Source: Gossypium raimondii (taxonomy: Eukaryota; Streptophyta; Magnoliopsida; Malvales; Malvaceae). From it: 64,000 bases of DNA. Below the pieces are notes generated by a model. The model was not told the origin of the DNA. It made no database searches and saw only the letters and a list, made by a program, of their open reading frames with translations. A program made the translations under genes and the position numbers. The DNA lies in NCBI RefSeq assembly GCF_025698545.1, contig NC_068569.1, positions 4,216,001 to 4,280,000 on the forward strand, read 5' to 3'. Shown in pieces: positions 1-11,736 of this stretch. Position 1 is the stretch's first letter; each line of letters opens with the position of its first letter.

Positions 1-152
1 TTTTCTTTGTTTTGTTCCAAATGATATTGGTAGAGATGTGGTTTTTGAAAGTTTTTATATGGTCAAACAACTTGATTTCTTAGCTGGATTTTCTTATTAT
101 CGTCTTGTGTACTTCTGTGTTCTCATCGATGTTTTCTTATCTTGGTTTTCAG

Positions 153-2086
153 GAACTGATGATTTTTGCCCTGGGGGGTCGATCTACACAAACCCCAAGG
201 AATCAAGTCTCTTTTTGTCCCTTGGACGTCATGTGGATGTATATTTTCCCTCTCGCAAGAGGTCCCGCATCAGTGCGCCTTTTGTTTTCTCTGGAGAGAG
301 GTTTGAGCAGAAGAAACCATCAATTGAGGTTCTCCCTGATGAATGCTTATTCGAAATTTTCAGACGATTACCTGGGGGACAAGAGAGGAGTTCCTGCGCT
401 TGTGTCTCCAAGCGTTGGCTTACAATTGTAAGCAACATCCGCAGCAATGAAATCAGTGACAACAAGACCACCCAAGCATTGGATCTTAACTATGAGAGCA
501 CAGATAAGAAGGGTGGAGATGTTTCTGAGGTTGAAGATGAGGATGTTGCAGGTGGATACCTCTCTAGGAGTTTGGAAGGGAAGAAAGCAACAGATGTTAG
601 ACTTGCTGCTATTGCTGTTGGAACTGCTGGTCGTGGAGGATTGGGCAAGCTTTTCATTAGAGGAAGCAATTCCAGTCGTGGAGTGACTGCTGTTGGCCTG
701 AGGGCCATTTCTCGTGGATGTCCTTCTCTAAGGGTTCTTTCCTTGTGGAATTTGGCTACTGTTGGAGATGGTGGTCTTTGTGAGATTGCTGAGGGATGTC
801 ACCAGCTACAGAAGCTTGACCTTTGCCACTGTCCTGCTATTACTAATGAGTCTTTGCTTTCCCTTGCAAAGGGCTGCCCTGATTTGACTGATCTGACCAT
901 TGAAGGTTGTGCAAACATTGGAAATGAAGGTATCCAAGCAATAGCTCGCTGCTGTCCCAACCTAAAGTCTGTTTCGATCAAAGATTGCCCCCTCCTTGGA
1001 GACCAAGGAATTGCAAGCCTTTTGACTTCAGCCTCATATTCCCTCTCAAAATTAAAGCTTCAGGCCTTGAACATTACCGATGTCTCTCTAGCCGTTATTG
1101 GGCACTATGGCAAGGCAGTGACTGACCTATCTCTCACTAGCCTTCCAAATGTGACTGAGAAGGGCTTCTGGGTTATGGGTAATGGTCATGGGCTACAGAA
1201 ATTGAAGTCTTTCACTGTTAAAGCCTGCCGTGGAGTGACAGATTTGGGACTTGAAGCTATTGGCAAGGGTTGCCCGAATTTGAAGCAGTTCTGCCTCCGC
1301 AAGTGTGCCTTCTTATCTGATAATGGGTTGGTGTCTTTTGCCAAAGCAGCAGGTTCACTAGAGAGCTTGGAACTGGAGGAGTGCCACAGGGTCACCCAAT
1401 TTGGGTTTTTTGGTTCTCTTATTAACTGTGGTGCAAAGTTCAAAGCTATCTCTCTTATGAACTGCTTGGGGATCAAGGACCTAAATGTAGGATTGCCTCC
1501 TCTACCACCTTGTGAGTCCCTTCGATCACTGTCTATCCGTAACTGCCCTGGGTTTGGTGATGCTAGCTTGGCTGCGTTGGGGAAGTTGTGCCCTCAACTG
1601 CAGAATGTGGAGTTGAGTGGGCTTCATGGAATAACAGATGTTGGGTTTCTCCCATTGCTCGAGAGTTGTGAGGCCGGTTTGGTGAAGGTTAATCTCAGCG
1701 GTTGTCCCAATTTGGGTGACAAAGTTGTTTGTAAGATGGCTGATTTGCATGGTTGGACTCTAGAGATGCTGAACCTTGATGGATGCAAGGTCAGTGATGC
1801 TGGCTTGGTTGCAATTGCAGAGAACTGTCGGGTGCTCAGTGATCTTGATGTCTCCAAGTGCACAATAACCGACTCTGGAATTGCAGCTCTTGCTTGTTCT
1901 AATCTGATCAATCTGCAGATCCTATCTGTGTCTGGTTGCAATCTGGTCTCCGACAAAAGCCTGCCATCACTTGGAAAATTGGGTCAGACCCTCTTGGGGT
2001 TAAATCTACAGCAGTGCAAGGCAATCAGTAGTGGTGCAGTTGACCTGCTAGTGGAGCAGCTATGGAGGTGTGATATCCTTTTCTAA
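153..2086 (+). CDS. EBF1: EIN3-binding F-box protein (EBF1/EBF2 type), last exon, 5' partial
   Basis: This is the substrate-recognition subunit of an SCF ubiquitin ligase that degrades the ethylene transcription factors EIN3/EIL1 in the nucleus. The exon begins after a TTTTCAG acceptor at 152. The open frame from 38 to 152 is read-through of the preceding intron, and the first short exon with the ATG lies outside the window. The exon opens with TDDFCPGGSIY, followed by the basic block PSRKRSRISAPF, an F-box at about 319-435 (EVLPDECLFEIFRRLP) and a long run of Cys-containing leucine-rich repeats of the C-x-x-L-x-x-L-x-L type to about 2060. It ends LWRCDILF and stop. The 643 residues here plus a short exon 1 match the usual family length of roughly 620-650. 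EBF1 and EBF2 cannot be told apart from this exon alone. It is convergent with the WDL gene to its right. Confidence 0.95.
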
Positions 2087-2870
2087 ACGATGTTGCAGTA
2101 TGGGATTGTCAACAACTCGGGTTTTGACCCTTCGAGAAGCATCAGAATAGCCTTTGTTAGTATTAGCAGTTTGTGTAGTTTTTGGGTCCATCAGCTATGG
2201 GTCTTCCATTGTCCGGTACTCAGTCCCCTTTTCCAGGGAATACGGCCATTTTCCTTTTTTCTTTTTTGCAGGTCTCTTTACATCAGAGATCTGTTACCAG
2301 GTTTTGAATCCCAATAATGGGTGTTGGTTTCTTCATGGCCGGATTTCCCTGAGAATATAGTTGTTGCTGGGTTCCGGATTTTAGGTAATCTTTTCTTCCT
2401 TCCTCGTAAAGGTTTTAGTCTGCTGGGTTTCTGGTGTTTTTGCTTAGCAATGTTCATTTCTGCTTGAGCTAAGCTTTTTGTTATTTGTTACTGTCTTTCG
2501 TCCATCATAGTTGGTTTTACCGAGTCTCCCACGTTTTTGAACTCAAATGTTCTACACGTGATGGTTGGGTCTTTTTCTTTTCTTACGGTGGCGGATTGAA
2601 GATCTCGAGTCATTGTAGTTATGGTTCGCTTTTGGCAGTTCGAAGTGTGGTGTCTAGCTTTCATGGGCTTTGGCCATGGCAGCAGTTTATGTAGTCTGCC
2701 ATGACAACTCTTGGAGTTGTTTTTGTTTTATTTTTACCAAGCCCTAGTTTTGCTGGTTTCACTTGCTCTGAACTGCAGTTTGTAACCTTTCTGAACAATC
2801 TGAGTAGCATTAAATCTGCCATTGGAGGTCATGCATGTATGTTTCTGTGCCATAATTAATAAAAGTGATC
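2087..2870 (+). other. Long U-rich 3' UTR of the EBF gene (end estimated)
   Basis: The stretch after the EBF stop is T-rich and lacks any convincing coding frame. It contains T tracts at about 2249-2267, 2571-2584 and 2716-2737. An AATAAA-like signal (TTAATAAAAG) near 2857 suggests a cleavage site close to 2870-2890, so the 3' UTR would be nearly 800 nt. Arabidopsis EBF1/EBF2 mRNAs are known to carry long 3' UTRs with poly-U motifs used in EIN2-dependent translational repression. Whether this 3' UTR acts the same way is inference. Confidence 0.6.
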
Positions 2871-2899
2871 GAAGTTTATGTATGTAAAAGCTTGATATT

Positions 2900-3845
2900 A
2901 ATCTGCTAATTTGACTGATCTATCTTCCTATAAATTCTGTTGTTTCTGAATGATCTTAACTTCATTTTCCTAGCATGTTAGAAGAAATAAATAAAAATTC
3001 TGAAGAAACTATTAATCTGTCTAGATGATCACGAGTCTACATTCAGCTACAGTAGATCAAAAAAAAATCTGGAGTTGTTGGAAAAAGCATCTTATAAAGT
3101 GGGAACATGATCTTTCTTTATCAGCTATAGTTCAGCATCTCAATTATATAAAGTTTGACTTTGTGGATTCCAATTAGTGTATAATCACAAAAAAATCTAT
3201 AAAAATCTATTTATATATGGTTAGCATTACCCCGAATGCTACTGTGAAAGATAAGTTAAACGCAAAATATTTTCTCATTCGTCGTCTTATTGATCTGTCA
3301 AATCTTGTCACAAGAGAAAGAGAATAAAGGATTGCTCCTTCAGCTGGGCTTGATATGGGGGTCTTCAGTCATGTTCATACACAGCCATATATGGGGTCGA
3401 ATAAAATTTTAATAATTAAAAAATTAAAGTCCTTTATATTCATATTTTAAGTATATTTTACAATATATTTAGATAAAAAAACATCTTTTATTAAGAAAAT
3501 GAGATGAAATGGATCAAATGCTTAACTCAAAAAGTCTTGCTCCAAGACCTAGCCTGATTCGAGCTAAGGTCACTTGTTGGACACCTAATCACTTCAAAGA
3601 AATTATGTAAAATTCACTACTTATTCCTATAAATTCCAGATAGACACTCTGAATATCGGAGTTATGAGTGAACTATTAATTTATAACGCAATAATTGCAG
3701 CAAGTACGATATCAGACAAATGACTGACTTTGCAAATTAATTCGAACAAAGAGCCAAACATTGCTTGTATAATCCGGTAAAACCATACCGTTCCCCCAAA
3801 AGAAAATTAATAGGTTAATGACCATTCTGAAATTTTCAATCATAG
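2900..3845. other. AT-rich spacer between convergent 3' ends
   Basis: No gene, clear repeat or RNA gene is visible. It separates the 3' ends of the EBF (+) and WDL (-) transcripts and probably contains the WDL polyadenylation region near its right side. Confidence 0.6.
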
Positions 3846-4339
3846 TATACTATAAATAGTGCCCCCTGCCTCCCAGGCATGAAATGAAAGTCAGATTGAT
3901 TGCAGCAGGTTGACTGATGCTCAGTCTGCAAAATAATGTAAGCATATTTACAAGTTTAAAATGGACATAATTCACAAAACAAAGTTTCCATTCGGTTTGG
4001 ACAAACCCCGATCGATCATGGATCCTCAAATAGCAACAGACTCCAAAATTTCCGAAAATTAGGAGGACAACTTGGTGAAGGAGGATTGACATACAGTGGT
4101 TCAAACAGGAAAGCAGGAATCCTAACTACAAGCCCAGCAACCTTTGCAAGTGACACACGAAACAACCAAAGCTGCTGAATATAGAAGGCAACGTTAACCC
4201 ATGATGTAGAATTTTTCGTGCTTGATTCATTGATCATTTCAGTCTTTAGACATCTTTATTTACGCAAAATGAGGTCAAGAGCTTTGTATATGAACATCCG
4301 CTTCAAACCATTGCCTTGCCTGGTGCTTCATGTAATCGG

Positions 4340-7300
4340 CTATTGTACCAAGTCCACATAACCTTGCTCTCCAACCATTGGCCCTCGATCTGTGTCAGCC
4401 TGACTTTCACCTGAATCAGCTCTAGAAACTGTCTCCTGCTGTTGGGATGGAGATAATTCCCCATTTGTCACATTAGATAAGGTGGCCTTCTCTTCTGTCA
4501 CTTTAGATGACACTGAGGCTATCTTTCCGTCAGTAGTTGCTTTAGATACAGTTGATCCCTGATCGAGTGCCTTTGATGCATTTTCCTCATTTGTTGTACT
4601 GGACAAACTAGTCTTCTGAGAAGGCAGTTTGGGAAGAGATTTCCGTTGTGGCTTCTTTAAACGGACAGGGGAAATTACTTTGGCAGAGCTACCTGGATGT
4701 GCTTTCTCATCCAAACTTGGCCGGCCTAATTGGTGGCCACTATTGCTGTTACCATCAGAGTCCAAAGGAGTTGTGCTTTTTCTTCGACCAAGCTTTGGAG
4801 ATTTAGCTCTTGTTGTTGGTAGCTGCATCCAGGCAATAGAAAAACGATCAATATTGCATATCCCGATAAATCCAATGCTCCCATATGAAACACAAAATGG
4901 AAATAAAGTTGAACCATGGTTAACATGTGTATCATCCAAAGCAATACATCAAATATATTATAGAATGATGAATCTCTCCACACACTCGGGAAAGGATAAA
5001 TAAAGTGGTCTTTGAGATGAGGAATGGGCCAAAGCAACTTAAAGCAGTTCAATTCAAAGTTATACATTCAGAAGTTCAACCAAAACAGATAAATGTTGGT
5101 CGAAATAAAATCTCCTTTGACGATACTTAAAGTGAAGTTGGACTTCCTATAAAAGTAAATGTGTCAACAACTTTAAACATCGTGCAAAAACTAGGATATT
5201 TAGGATAATAAACGTTTGGCTACAATGTCTTAACATAAAGTGATATTACTTGGCGCCATTTACAAGTAATGGGGACGTACAAGGTTGCTCCAAGGAGAGA
5301 TGTGGCAACAACATGACATGGTCTAACAAGGATTGATAAATAGCAGCACAGTACCAATAAACAATGGAAAATATGGGGAAAAACATCTAAGTTAGCATCT
5401 TCCGACATAACATACAGAAAACTCAGCCCTTCAAGATCAACCTCATGACAGTAATATACCAATTTTATACTCGATGTCATTGAGAAAGGTTTTTGCTAAT
5501 TACAACAACATTGATTTAATTGCTAACCAGTTCCAAGTTGTTACAAGCTATATGTATCAGCTCCAACTAACAATGACAATTGACATAGAAGACGTATGAC
5601 TTGCAACTCGACAATCTAAAACAGCATTTTGCAGAAAAGAAAACAGCTCTTGTAGAATGATGAGCAGAGACGTGCAAGTGCCCGAACAACAAACGTGTAT
5701 GACTGGGAAAGGTGGCGAACCTAAAGATAAAACATTGAAAGTAACCTAGGCAGCGCCATGATCAGCATTTCAGCCCTACCCTTCCCCCCACCTCAACCCC
5801 AAAAGGAAAAGAAAAAAGAATCAAAGAATATGATAAACATGCCATTGTCATTAAACTTGAATTACAGCGACAAATTTTCCTATGCTAATTTCTAGCATTT
5901 TGTACATCAGAACATTCAACTAACCTTCTTTATTTCCACCATAGGAGGTGAAGGTTCCTGATAGAAGCTTGGCATTGGCGTTGCTTTAAAGTTCAAACTC
6001 TTCCTAAACATCTTAATCTCAGCTTCTTGAGTTTCCTGGCAAAAAATTGAAATATTATTACGATAAGAAGGAAATTATTCTGGACCAACAGTCATCACAA
6101 TCACAAAATAATACCTTGGACTTAGCTTGCAAGTTGCTCTTTTCTATTTCCCTCGCATGAATCTTTTCCTCAAGTTTAGAGTAGAACTGCACAAAACATT
6201 GTTGGAGACTTAAAAGTTAAGTAAAAGCGCTGCAAGAATACACAATATAAATCAACAATATAAAATAAGCACCAACCTCTTTCCTTTTTTCAGCCCGTTC
6301 ATCACACTTGAAACAGAATCCATATTTTGGAAGAGTACTAACCCTACAAGGTTTGGCATCAGTTGCAGTGGGGCTTCCATGAAGCAATTAAGGATAAACA
6401 TAAACATGGTAAATTGAAGAACAGAAACCTATAGAGTGCAGTTTGAAGGAAACTCAAATAGAACCCATTTTAACCCACAATCCCAGTAACAAAAAGTTCA
6501 AACTAAAAAAAGGATACGAGGACTCTGAGTCTCCTTCAGATTTTGTAAGAGGCCCTTTCTTCACAGGCTTGAGATTGGGTTTCTCCCTGTAAAACAATAG
6601 AACAGTTCAAAAAAGTTCAAAAAAAGGAACGAGAAGAAATTGAAACATATGCACAAGTAGCACATACGTGGTTCCTTCAGACAAGGCTACATCAGACTTT
6701 TCAGATTGCTGTCATAAGAAGATAGAGGAAAGGCAACGATCAGAAAGGCAGGAAAAGTTATTAAGAAAATAACAACAGAAAACGATCACAACAGGAAAGT
6801 AGTACTAGTATGAATTCTAACCTTAGATGCATTGGCTTGTCTTTCACTAAATGGTCTGTTTTTATGAGGCTGATTCAGACCTGAAATTGTAGCAACAGAA
6901 CCAGCACTTGAAGCTATTAATGGCACATCTGCACTTTTTCCATCTTTGTTTTTCTTCACTAAAGCCGAAGAAACACTTCCAGGACTAGACAGCTTCTCAT
7001 TCTTGGTCTTGCCTTGAACTTTCTGAGGTTTGGATCGCTTCATATTATCCTCTATTTCCCCTTCCTAAGAATACAGACACAGTCATGGATACAAAATCAG
7101 ACTAAAGGTAATTAATAAAAGCACTCAAACAAAATGTTCAGACTTACTATACTACCTCAGAATCAATCAATGCATTACTTTCAACGAAATCATCGGAGTC
7201 TTCTCCAGCTTCCCCAGTTCCTACATTGTCATTCATTCCATTCTGCAAATAAGTTTCGATGGTTTCCTCAACACTCCCATTCGCATTATCTGAACTACTA

Positions 7301-7389
7301 TCATCCCCACACACCCGAAGTTGTGGATAAACACCTTTCTGATGGGCAACTTTAAGCCCAACCGAAGACAAAATATTTTCTGAATCCAT
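4340..7389 (-). CDS. WDL5: WVD2-like/TPX2-domain microtubule-associated protein (WDL5-like)
   Basis: A plant microtubule-binding protein of the WAVE-DAMPENED2-like family, which stabilises cortical microtubules during cell elongation. Coding exons on the minus strand: 7389-7156, 7064-6822, 6708-6668, 6586-6518, 6373-6277, 6186-6115, 6035-5925 and 4822-4340. All joins keep the frame and give about 449 residues. The first exon encodes [17 protein letters not shown]. The TPX2/KLEEK domain is split over exons 5-7, with [20 protein letters not shown], the hallmark [17 protein letters not shown] and a basic helix ending in [11 protein letters not shown]. The last exon is Ser/Thr/Lys-rich and probably disordered ([14 protein letters not shown]). 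The donor of exon 1 is GTAGTA; the nearby GTAAGT would put TAG in frame and was rejected. The last intron is long, about 1.1 kb. Family assignment is firm; the WDL5 label rests on gene order and similarity and could be WDL3/4/6. Confidence 0.93.
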
Positions 7390-7393
7390 CACA

Positions 7394-7815
7394 CTGTGAC
7401 AAAAATGAAACAAAGAAAATGGTAAGCCTATGCCCAAAGAATGCAAAAGGAAATCACGTTTTCACTGATTTAAAAAATTTTCAAACCGTAATGGCAATAC
7501 AAATTTCAATATTTACTAATTTTTGTTGGTCTATGTCTATCCACGTATATATATCCTAACAGCAAATTAGATCTATATTTGCAGATAAACAGCAAGGGAA
7601 AAGTAAACTGAAAACTTGCTTTGAAATTTTTAAAAAGCGGAATCGAATCAGTCAAAAACCGAGTAATAGAAGAGCAAAGCACCAATGAGTACAAAGATCT
7701 CCAATGCCACCAAACAACTATCACATTTCGCTTCACATGTATAGGAATCAAACAAACAAGAAATTCAAAAAAAAAAAAAAGAGAGAGAGAAAGTTTTACT
7801 GATTTTGCTTCTTAC
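7394..7815 (-). other. Probable 5' UTR intron of the WDL5-like gene
   Basis: On the minus strand a donor (ACGAG|GTAAGAAG) lies at 7816/7815 and an acceptor (TTTGTCACAG|TGTG) at 7394/7393, four bases before the ATG. This implies a non-coding first exon between 7816 and roughly 7950. Long, T-rich leader introns are common in this family, but there is no transcript evidence here. Confidence 0.6.
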
Positions 7816-7949
7816 CTCGTAAAACGTGCGATAAATCAGATCTCCATGAAGCCGAGAAGAAGATCAATGCGAGAAATTAGTAAAATAAATCCAAAGGATC
7901 TGAGGAAAAGGAAGCTGGTAACATAAACAGTAAAGATCAGAGGATCTAA

Positions 7950-8829
7950 GCACCTAAACAGGAAGATCTTCAAAATTATATTTGTTCAAAAATAAACTTC
8001 AAATTTATATCGAGTTAAAATTTAATTGGAAATTGAACTTCTGTTTTTTCCCCTCTTTTCTTGAAAGTTGTAGGAATTCTATTTCTTTCAAAGCTGAAAG
8101 TTGTTTCATAGGATACGAGCGGCTTTCAAATCCATTTCCAGGTAACCCTCCCTTTCATGCGAAAATGACCACTCCCCCGGCAAAATACGGTTACCAAATA
8201 CGTTTTTTTAACGACTAACAAAAACAATACGGTTTTCACTTTTCATACAGTTTCTTTTTTCTTTATTACCGGAATTTTGGAGAATTACGGACTGTTAAGT
8301 AACTAAACACTATTCCCTCCCCCTTACTAGAAGATGTATTTTTTGGGTCACAAAATAAAATATGTCGTAATTTAGATTGGACAAACGTTACACAAATTAC
8401 AAATTTTAATTACAAAGTGTTTTTCGTTCTTTTGCTTCGGAAAAAAAATTATAATTTCTTAACTGTGAGGACACTTTAATAATTATAGTACAATTGATTA
8501 CATCAGTTAAAAACCAATTAGTCAACCTCAGAGTAATTCGCTTTGCTTAATACACTGATAATGCAGAAAACAGAAATGCTTTCAAGCCAAGTTGAGACAA
8601 GATAAAGAATTTTGGTTATGTTTGGTTTTTTTCTATTTTTAATAACCACCAAACTAGAAGAGTCGTAATCAAAACTAATAAGACTTAAAACTTGTATTAG
8701 CTAATAGCTGGTATTACAAAAATTTTTAGTAATAATCTAACGACTATACAGGCCAGATGAGACGCTAAACATGATACATCATACAAATCTACGGAATAAT
8801 TCCAGTAAACTCTCCTATTTAAGCCATTG
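7950..8829. other. AT-rich spacer: WDL promoter and SD2-5 3' flank
   Basis: This contains the likely promoter of the WDL5-like gene on its left and the 3' UTR of the lectin kinase on its right. No coding frame of note was seen. Confidence 0.5.
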
Positions 8830-11307
8830 TTATCTTGGACCAGAAAGCCGCACGGCTGAAAGATAAGCATCACTGTTGCAGTCTGATGGCCCCGAGGCGG
8901 AGGCGGAGGCGGAGGCCGAGGATGTGCCCTCTCCGCTCGTGGTCATCGATTTAAAGAAACTTGAATAAAGGCGAGATCCTAATGGAGAAGACATTGGTGG
9001 CTTTGTAACAGGGGAGAGACCCTCTAGCATTTGAACAACTTTGGTCATTGATGGCCTTAAGTGCATATCTTCTTGTATGCACCATAATGCAACTTTGATA
9101 GCAGTGTAAACTCTCTCATCTTCCCCTTCCAGATTCAGCCTCGAATCGAGGATGTCTCTCAGCTTCCCTTCGTCTAACATCTTGAAAGCGTAGGATGGAA
9201 AATAAGATTTCTCTGAAGATTCTCCCGGATCGAAGTTTTTTCTTCCGCCGATGATTTCGAGCAGTAGCATACCATAGCTGTAAACGTCGCTCTTCTCTGA
9301 TATTGCGTAGTTTGTGATCCACTCAGGTGCAAGGTACCCTCTGGTTCCCCTTAGAGTGGTGAAAACATGGCTTTGCTCTCGAGTCATTAACTTTGCCAAG
9401 CCAAAATCCGAGACTTTGGCTAGGAAGTGGTCGTCAAGCAATACATTTTCTGGCTTTATGTCGCAATGCACAATCTTTGCATCACAATCTTCATGGAGAT
9501 AAGCTAGCCCTTTCGCCGTTCCTACTGCAATATTGAATCTTGTTCTCCAATCCAGCAAGGGTTCTTCTTCTCTGTTTGTTTTGAAGATCCATTTATCTAA
9601 GGAACCATTGGCCATGTATTCGTAAGCAAGAAGTCGATAGCTTCCTTCGGCACAAAAGCCTTTCAATCTCACCAGGTGAACATGATGGATACTGCCAATA
9701 ATACCGACTTCAGCTCGAAATTCTTTCTTTCCCTGCCCGATGCTTTCCAGTTTCTTCACAGCAATTTGAGTTCCGTCCGCAAGAATTCCTCGGTATACTG
9801 AACCAAATCCTCCATGCCCGAGCTTAACCGAGAAGCTATTTGTAGCAACCCGGAGGTCATTGTAAGTGAACCGAGTAGGCATCCCAGTTAAACTCTCCAA
9901 GAAGATATCCTCTTCTGAAGAATCATCAGGAGATCCTGGAACCTTTTTCTTTTTCTTGTAGTATCGATATGACACAAAGAGTAAGCCCAAAATAACAAGA
10001 ACCGTAGAAACTACTATAATCGCAACATATGGGAAGCTTTTGTTGCCGCCTCCATTCCCTACACCATTTGCATTGCTCGACATTTTGACAAAAGCAACTA
10101 AATTAGACGGCTGATTAGAGTTTTGGAAGCTGCCAACCTGGTCAAAAAGGAAACAGTTCCTTGAGCTGTTGTCATAGAACGCAACCATGCAAGAACAATT
10201 ACTCATGCAGGACGCTTTGCAACCATCCATATTGGCTTTCGATGATGGAGAAACGTAGTCGAGTGCAAAATAATTGAGCCCAGTTCCGGCATCTACGAGG
10301 CTTACAGATTCCTTTCTCTCACCACAAGGAGAGATAATACCTGTTTTACAGGAGCCCGAACCAAGCGCCGATGGACACTGGCACTTAGTCCTGTCCGAAG
10401 GTGCTGAACAAACAAAATATGGCTGACAAACTTCTGGTGTACCACAAGGGTCATCTGGAATCTTTATTGATGATGCAGCCCTTCCAGCATGGAGATTGAA
10501 GAAAGATATAACGCCATCATTTCCCAGCACTGCAATCCAAGTGGCATTTGCATCATTAGGGTCTGAGATTTTAAATTGCCACAACAAGACCTTGCTTTCA
10601 TCAAACAAACTCCATGAATTTGTATCAATAGTTGCTAAAGTGACCTCTCCACCGTTTTTATTAATGTTTTTGCGCGTGTCTTTCCCCATGGACCAATATG
10701 GCTGCGGAGTCGAGTAACCGGCCGAAAGGATCATGTCGCCAGACTTGATCTCGAGAATATAGCTTACGTTAGTAGAGCTAGGATCGCTTATAAGTTTCAT
10801 TCCTTGTCTAAATTCTTGGTCCGAAATAAGGGTATCTGTGGGATGAGCAAAACTCTGCCACATTACTTTGCCATCATCCCCTTGCAAAACCAAATTTCCC
10901 GAATCCTGCAACACCATCGCAGAAACGCCTTTGCCACTGGTATTTGTCGTCCAAACAACATTCCCTCCTTTCTGTAATAACACGTTGCCGTTTTTGTCAA
11001 ACACAAAGGGGTCAGAATTTGAAACAGGGGAGCCCCTGTTAGCGGTCCAGATTACTTTCGTAGTATCAATGTGCACGACAACTAGCAGAAACAATGTGAC
11101 ATCCGAGGTAGTTGTAAAGCCGAAACCAAATGCTGAGTTGTTAGAGACAAGAAACAACCCGTTATTGTCGATCCAATTCATTTGAGTGCCTTGAAAACCC
11201 GGATCAATCGACCCAGTACTTCGAATGCTAGCCGTACAGATTTCTGAGAGAAAAAGGCTAGACAGTGCAAAAAAGCCCAGGAAACGAATAAAATCCCCAC
11301 TTTCCAT
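8830..11307 (-). CDS. SD25: G-type lectin S-receptor-like Ser/Thr protein kinase (SD2-5 type)
   Basis: A plasma-membrane receptor kinase of 825 residues in one uninterrupted coding exon, starting at MESGDFIRF. Order of parts: signal peptide (about 1-26), bulb-type mannose-binding lectin domain (about 45-170, with VIWTANRGSPV and SGNLVLQ), a Cys-rich and PAN-like region (about 285-405, CKASCMSNCSCMVAFYDNS), one transmembrane helix (about 423-445) followed by a Lys-rich stop-transfer, and a kinase domain (about 488-765). Visible kinase motifs are GHGGFGSVYRG, VKKLE, HCDIKPENVLLDD, DFGLAK and APEWITNYAISEKSDVYSYG. The residue before the catalytic Asp is Cys and not Arg, so it is a non-RD kinase, as is usual for the SD-2 clade. 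The tail has a short Ala/Ser dipeptide run coded by a GGCGGA-type repeat near 8893-8920. The ligand is unknown. Confidence 0.96.
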   Translation of the reverse strand: MESGDFIRFLGFFALSSLFLSEICTASIRSTGSIDPGFQGTQMNWIDNNGLFLVSNNSAFGFGFTTTSDVTLFLLVVVHIDTTKVIWTANRGSPVSNSDPFVFDKNGNVLLQKGGNVVWTTNTSGKGVSAMVLQDSGNLVLQGDDGKVMWQSFAHPTDTLISDQEFRQGMKLISDPSSTNVSYILEIKSGDMILSAGYSTPQPYWSMGKDTRKNINKNGGEVTLATIDTNSWSLFDESKVLLWQFKISDPNDANATWIAVLGNDGVISFFNLHAGRAASSIKIPDDPCGTPEVCQPYFVCSAPSDRTKCQCPSALGSGSCKTGIISPCGERKESVSLVDAGTGLNYFALDYVSPSSKANMDGCKASCMSNCSCMVAFYDNSSRNCFLFDQVGSFQNSNQPSNLVAFVKMSSNANGVGNGGGNKSFPYVAIIVVSTVLVILGLLFVSYRYYKKKKKVPGSPDDSSEEDIFLESLTGMPTRFTYNDLRVATNSFSVKLGHGGFGSVYRGILADGTQIAVKKLESIGQGKKEFRAEVGIIGSIHHVHLVRLKGFCAEGSYRLLAYEYMANGSLDKWIFKTNREEEPLLDWRTRFNIAVGTAKGLAYLHEDCDAKIVHCDIKPENVLLDDHFLAKVSDFGLAKLMTREQSHVFTTLRGTRGYLAPEWITNYAISEKSDVYSYGMLLLEIIGGRKNFDPGESSEKSYFPSYAFKMLDEGKLRDILDSRLNLEGEDERVYTAIKVALWCIQEDMHLRPSMTKVVQMLEGLSPVTKPPMSSPLGSRLYSSFFKSMTTSGEGTSSASASASASGPSDCNSDAYLSAVRLSGPR

Positions 11308-11321
11308 TACAAAACTCCGAG

Positions 11322-11736
11322 CTGATAGTCAAAACAAAGAATCTTCTTAAAACAGAACAACAAGATAACCACCGAAAGACCCAAAAAGAAATGAAATGAA
11401 ATGAAGAAAGACAAACAGGGTTTCTAGGCAAGCATAATTTCTGGGTTTCAGGAATTTAATCAATTAGGCTCCTCCCAAAACACTATTGGCAGATCTTTGG
11501 CACAAAGTGAAACATATTGCCTGGACCACAAAATTTTAGCCATAGAGGAAGCAGACTTGAAGATATAGACCCACGAAGCTAACTATACCTAGTCCTAGTC
11601 CTTTTAGAAAAGAAGTTTGGATTTTAGAATACGAAGAGAAAAGAAAGCAAAACAATTCAGGGTGGGAAACCAGTTAATGGTTTTCACAGCACAAAAGGAA
11701 GAAAAAGAAAACTGATAAACTTCAAGCAAGACATAC
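11322..11736 (-). other. Probable 5' UTR intron of the SD2-5-like gene
   Basis: Minus-strand donor CATAG|GTATGT at 11737/11736 and acceptor GACTATCAG|CTCGG at 11322/11321 bracket a 415-nt intron that ends 14 nt before the ATG. The non-coding exon would run from 11737 to about 12100. The short open frames at 11767-12045 would then be untranslated leader. Confidence 0.5.

Noticed and set aside
38-152. Open frame upstream of the EBF exon, continuous with it
   Set aside because: It begins with GTG and not ATG, reads like intron (T-rich, no family similarity), and a good TTTTCAG acceptor sits at 152. Family proteins begin their conserved part right after it.
7141-7155. GTAAGT donor just after the first coding exon of the WDL5-like gene
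   Set aside because: Using it would bring TAG into frame; the earlier GTAGTA donor joins GAG to GAA in phase 0 and keeps the protein open.
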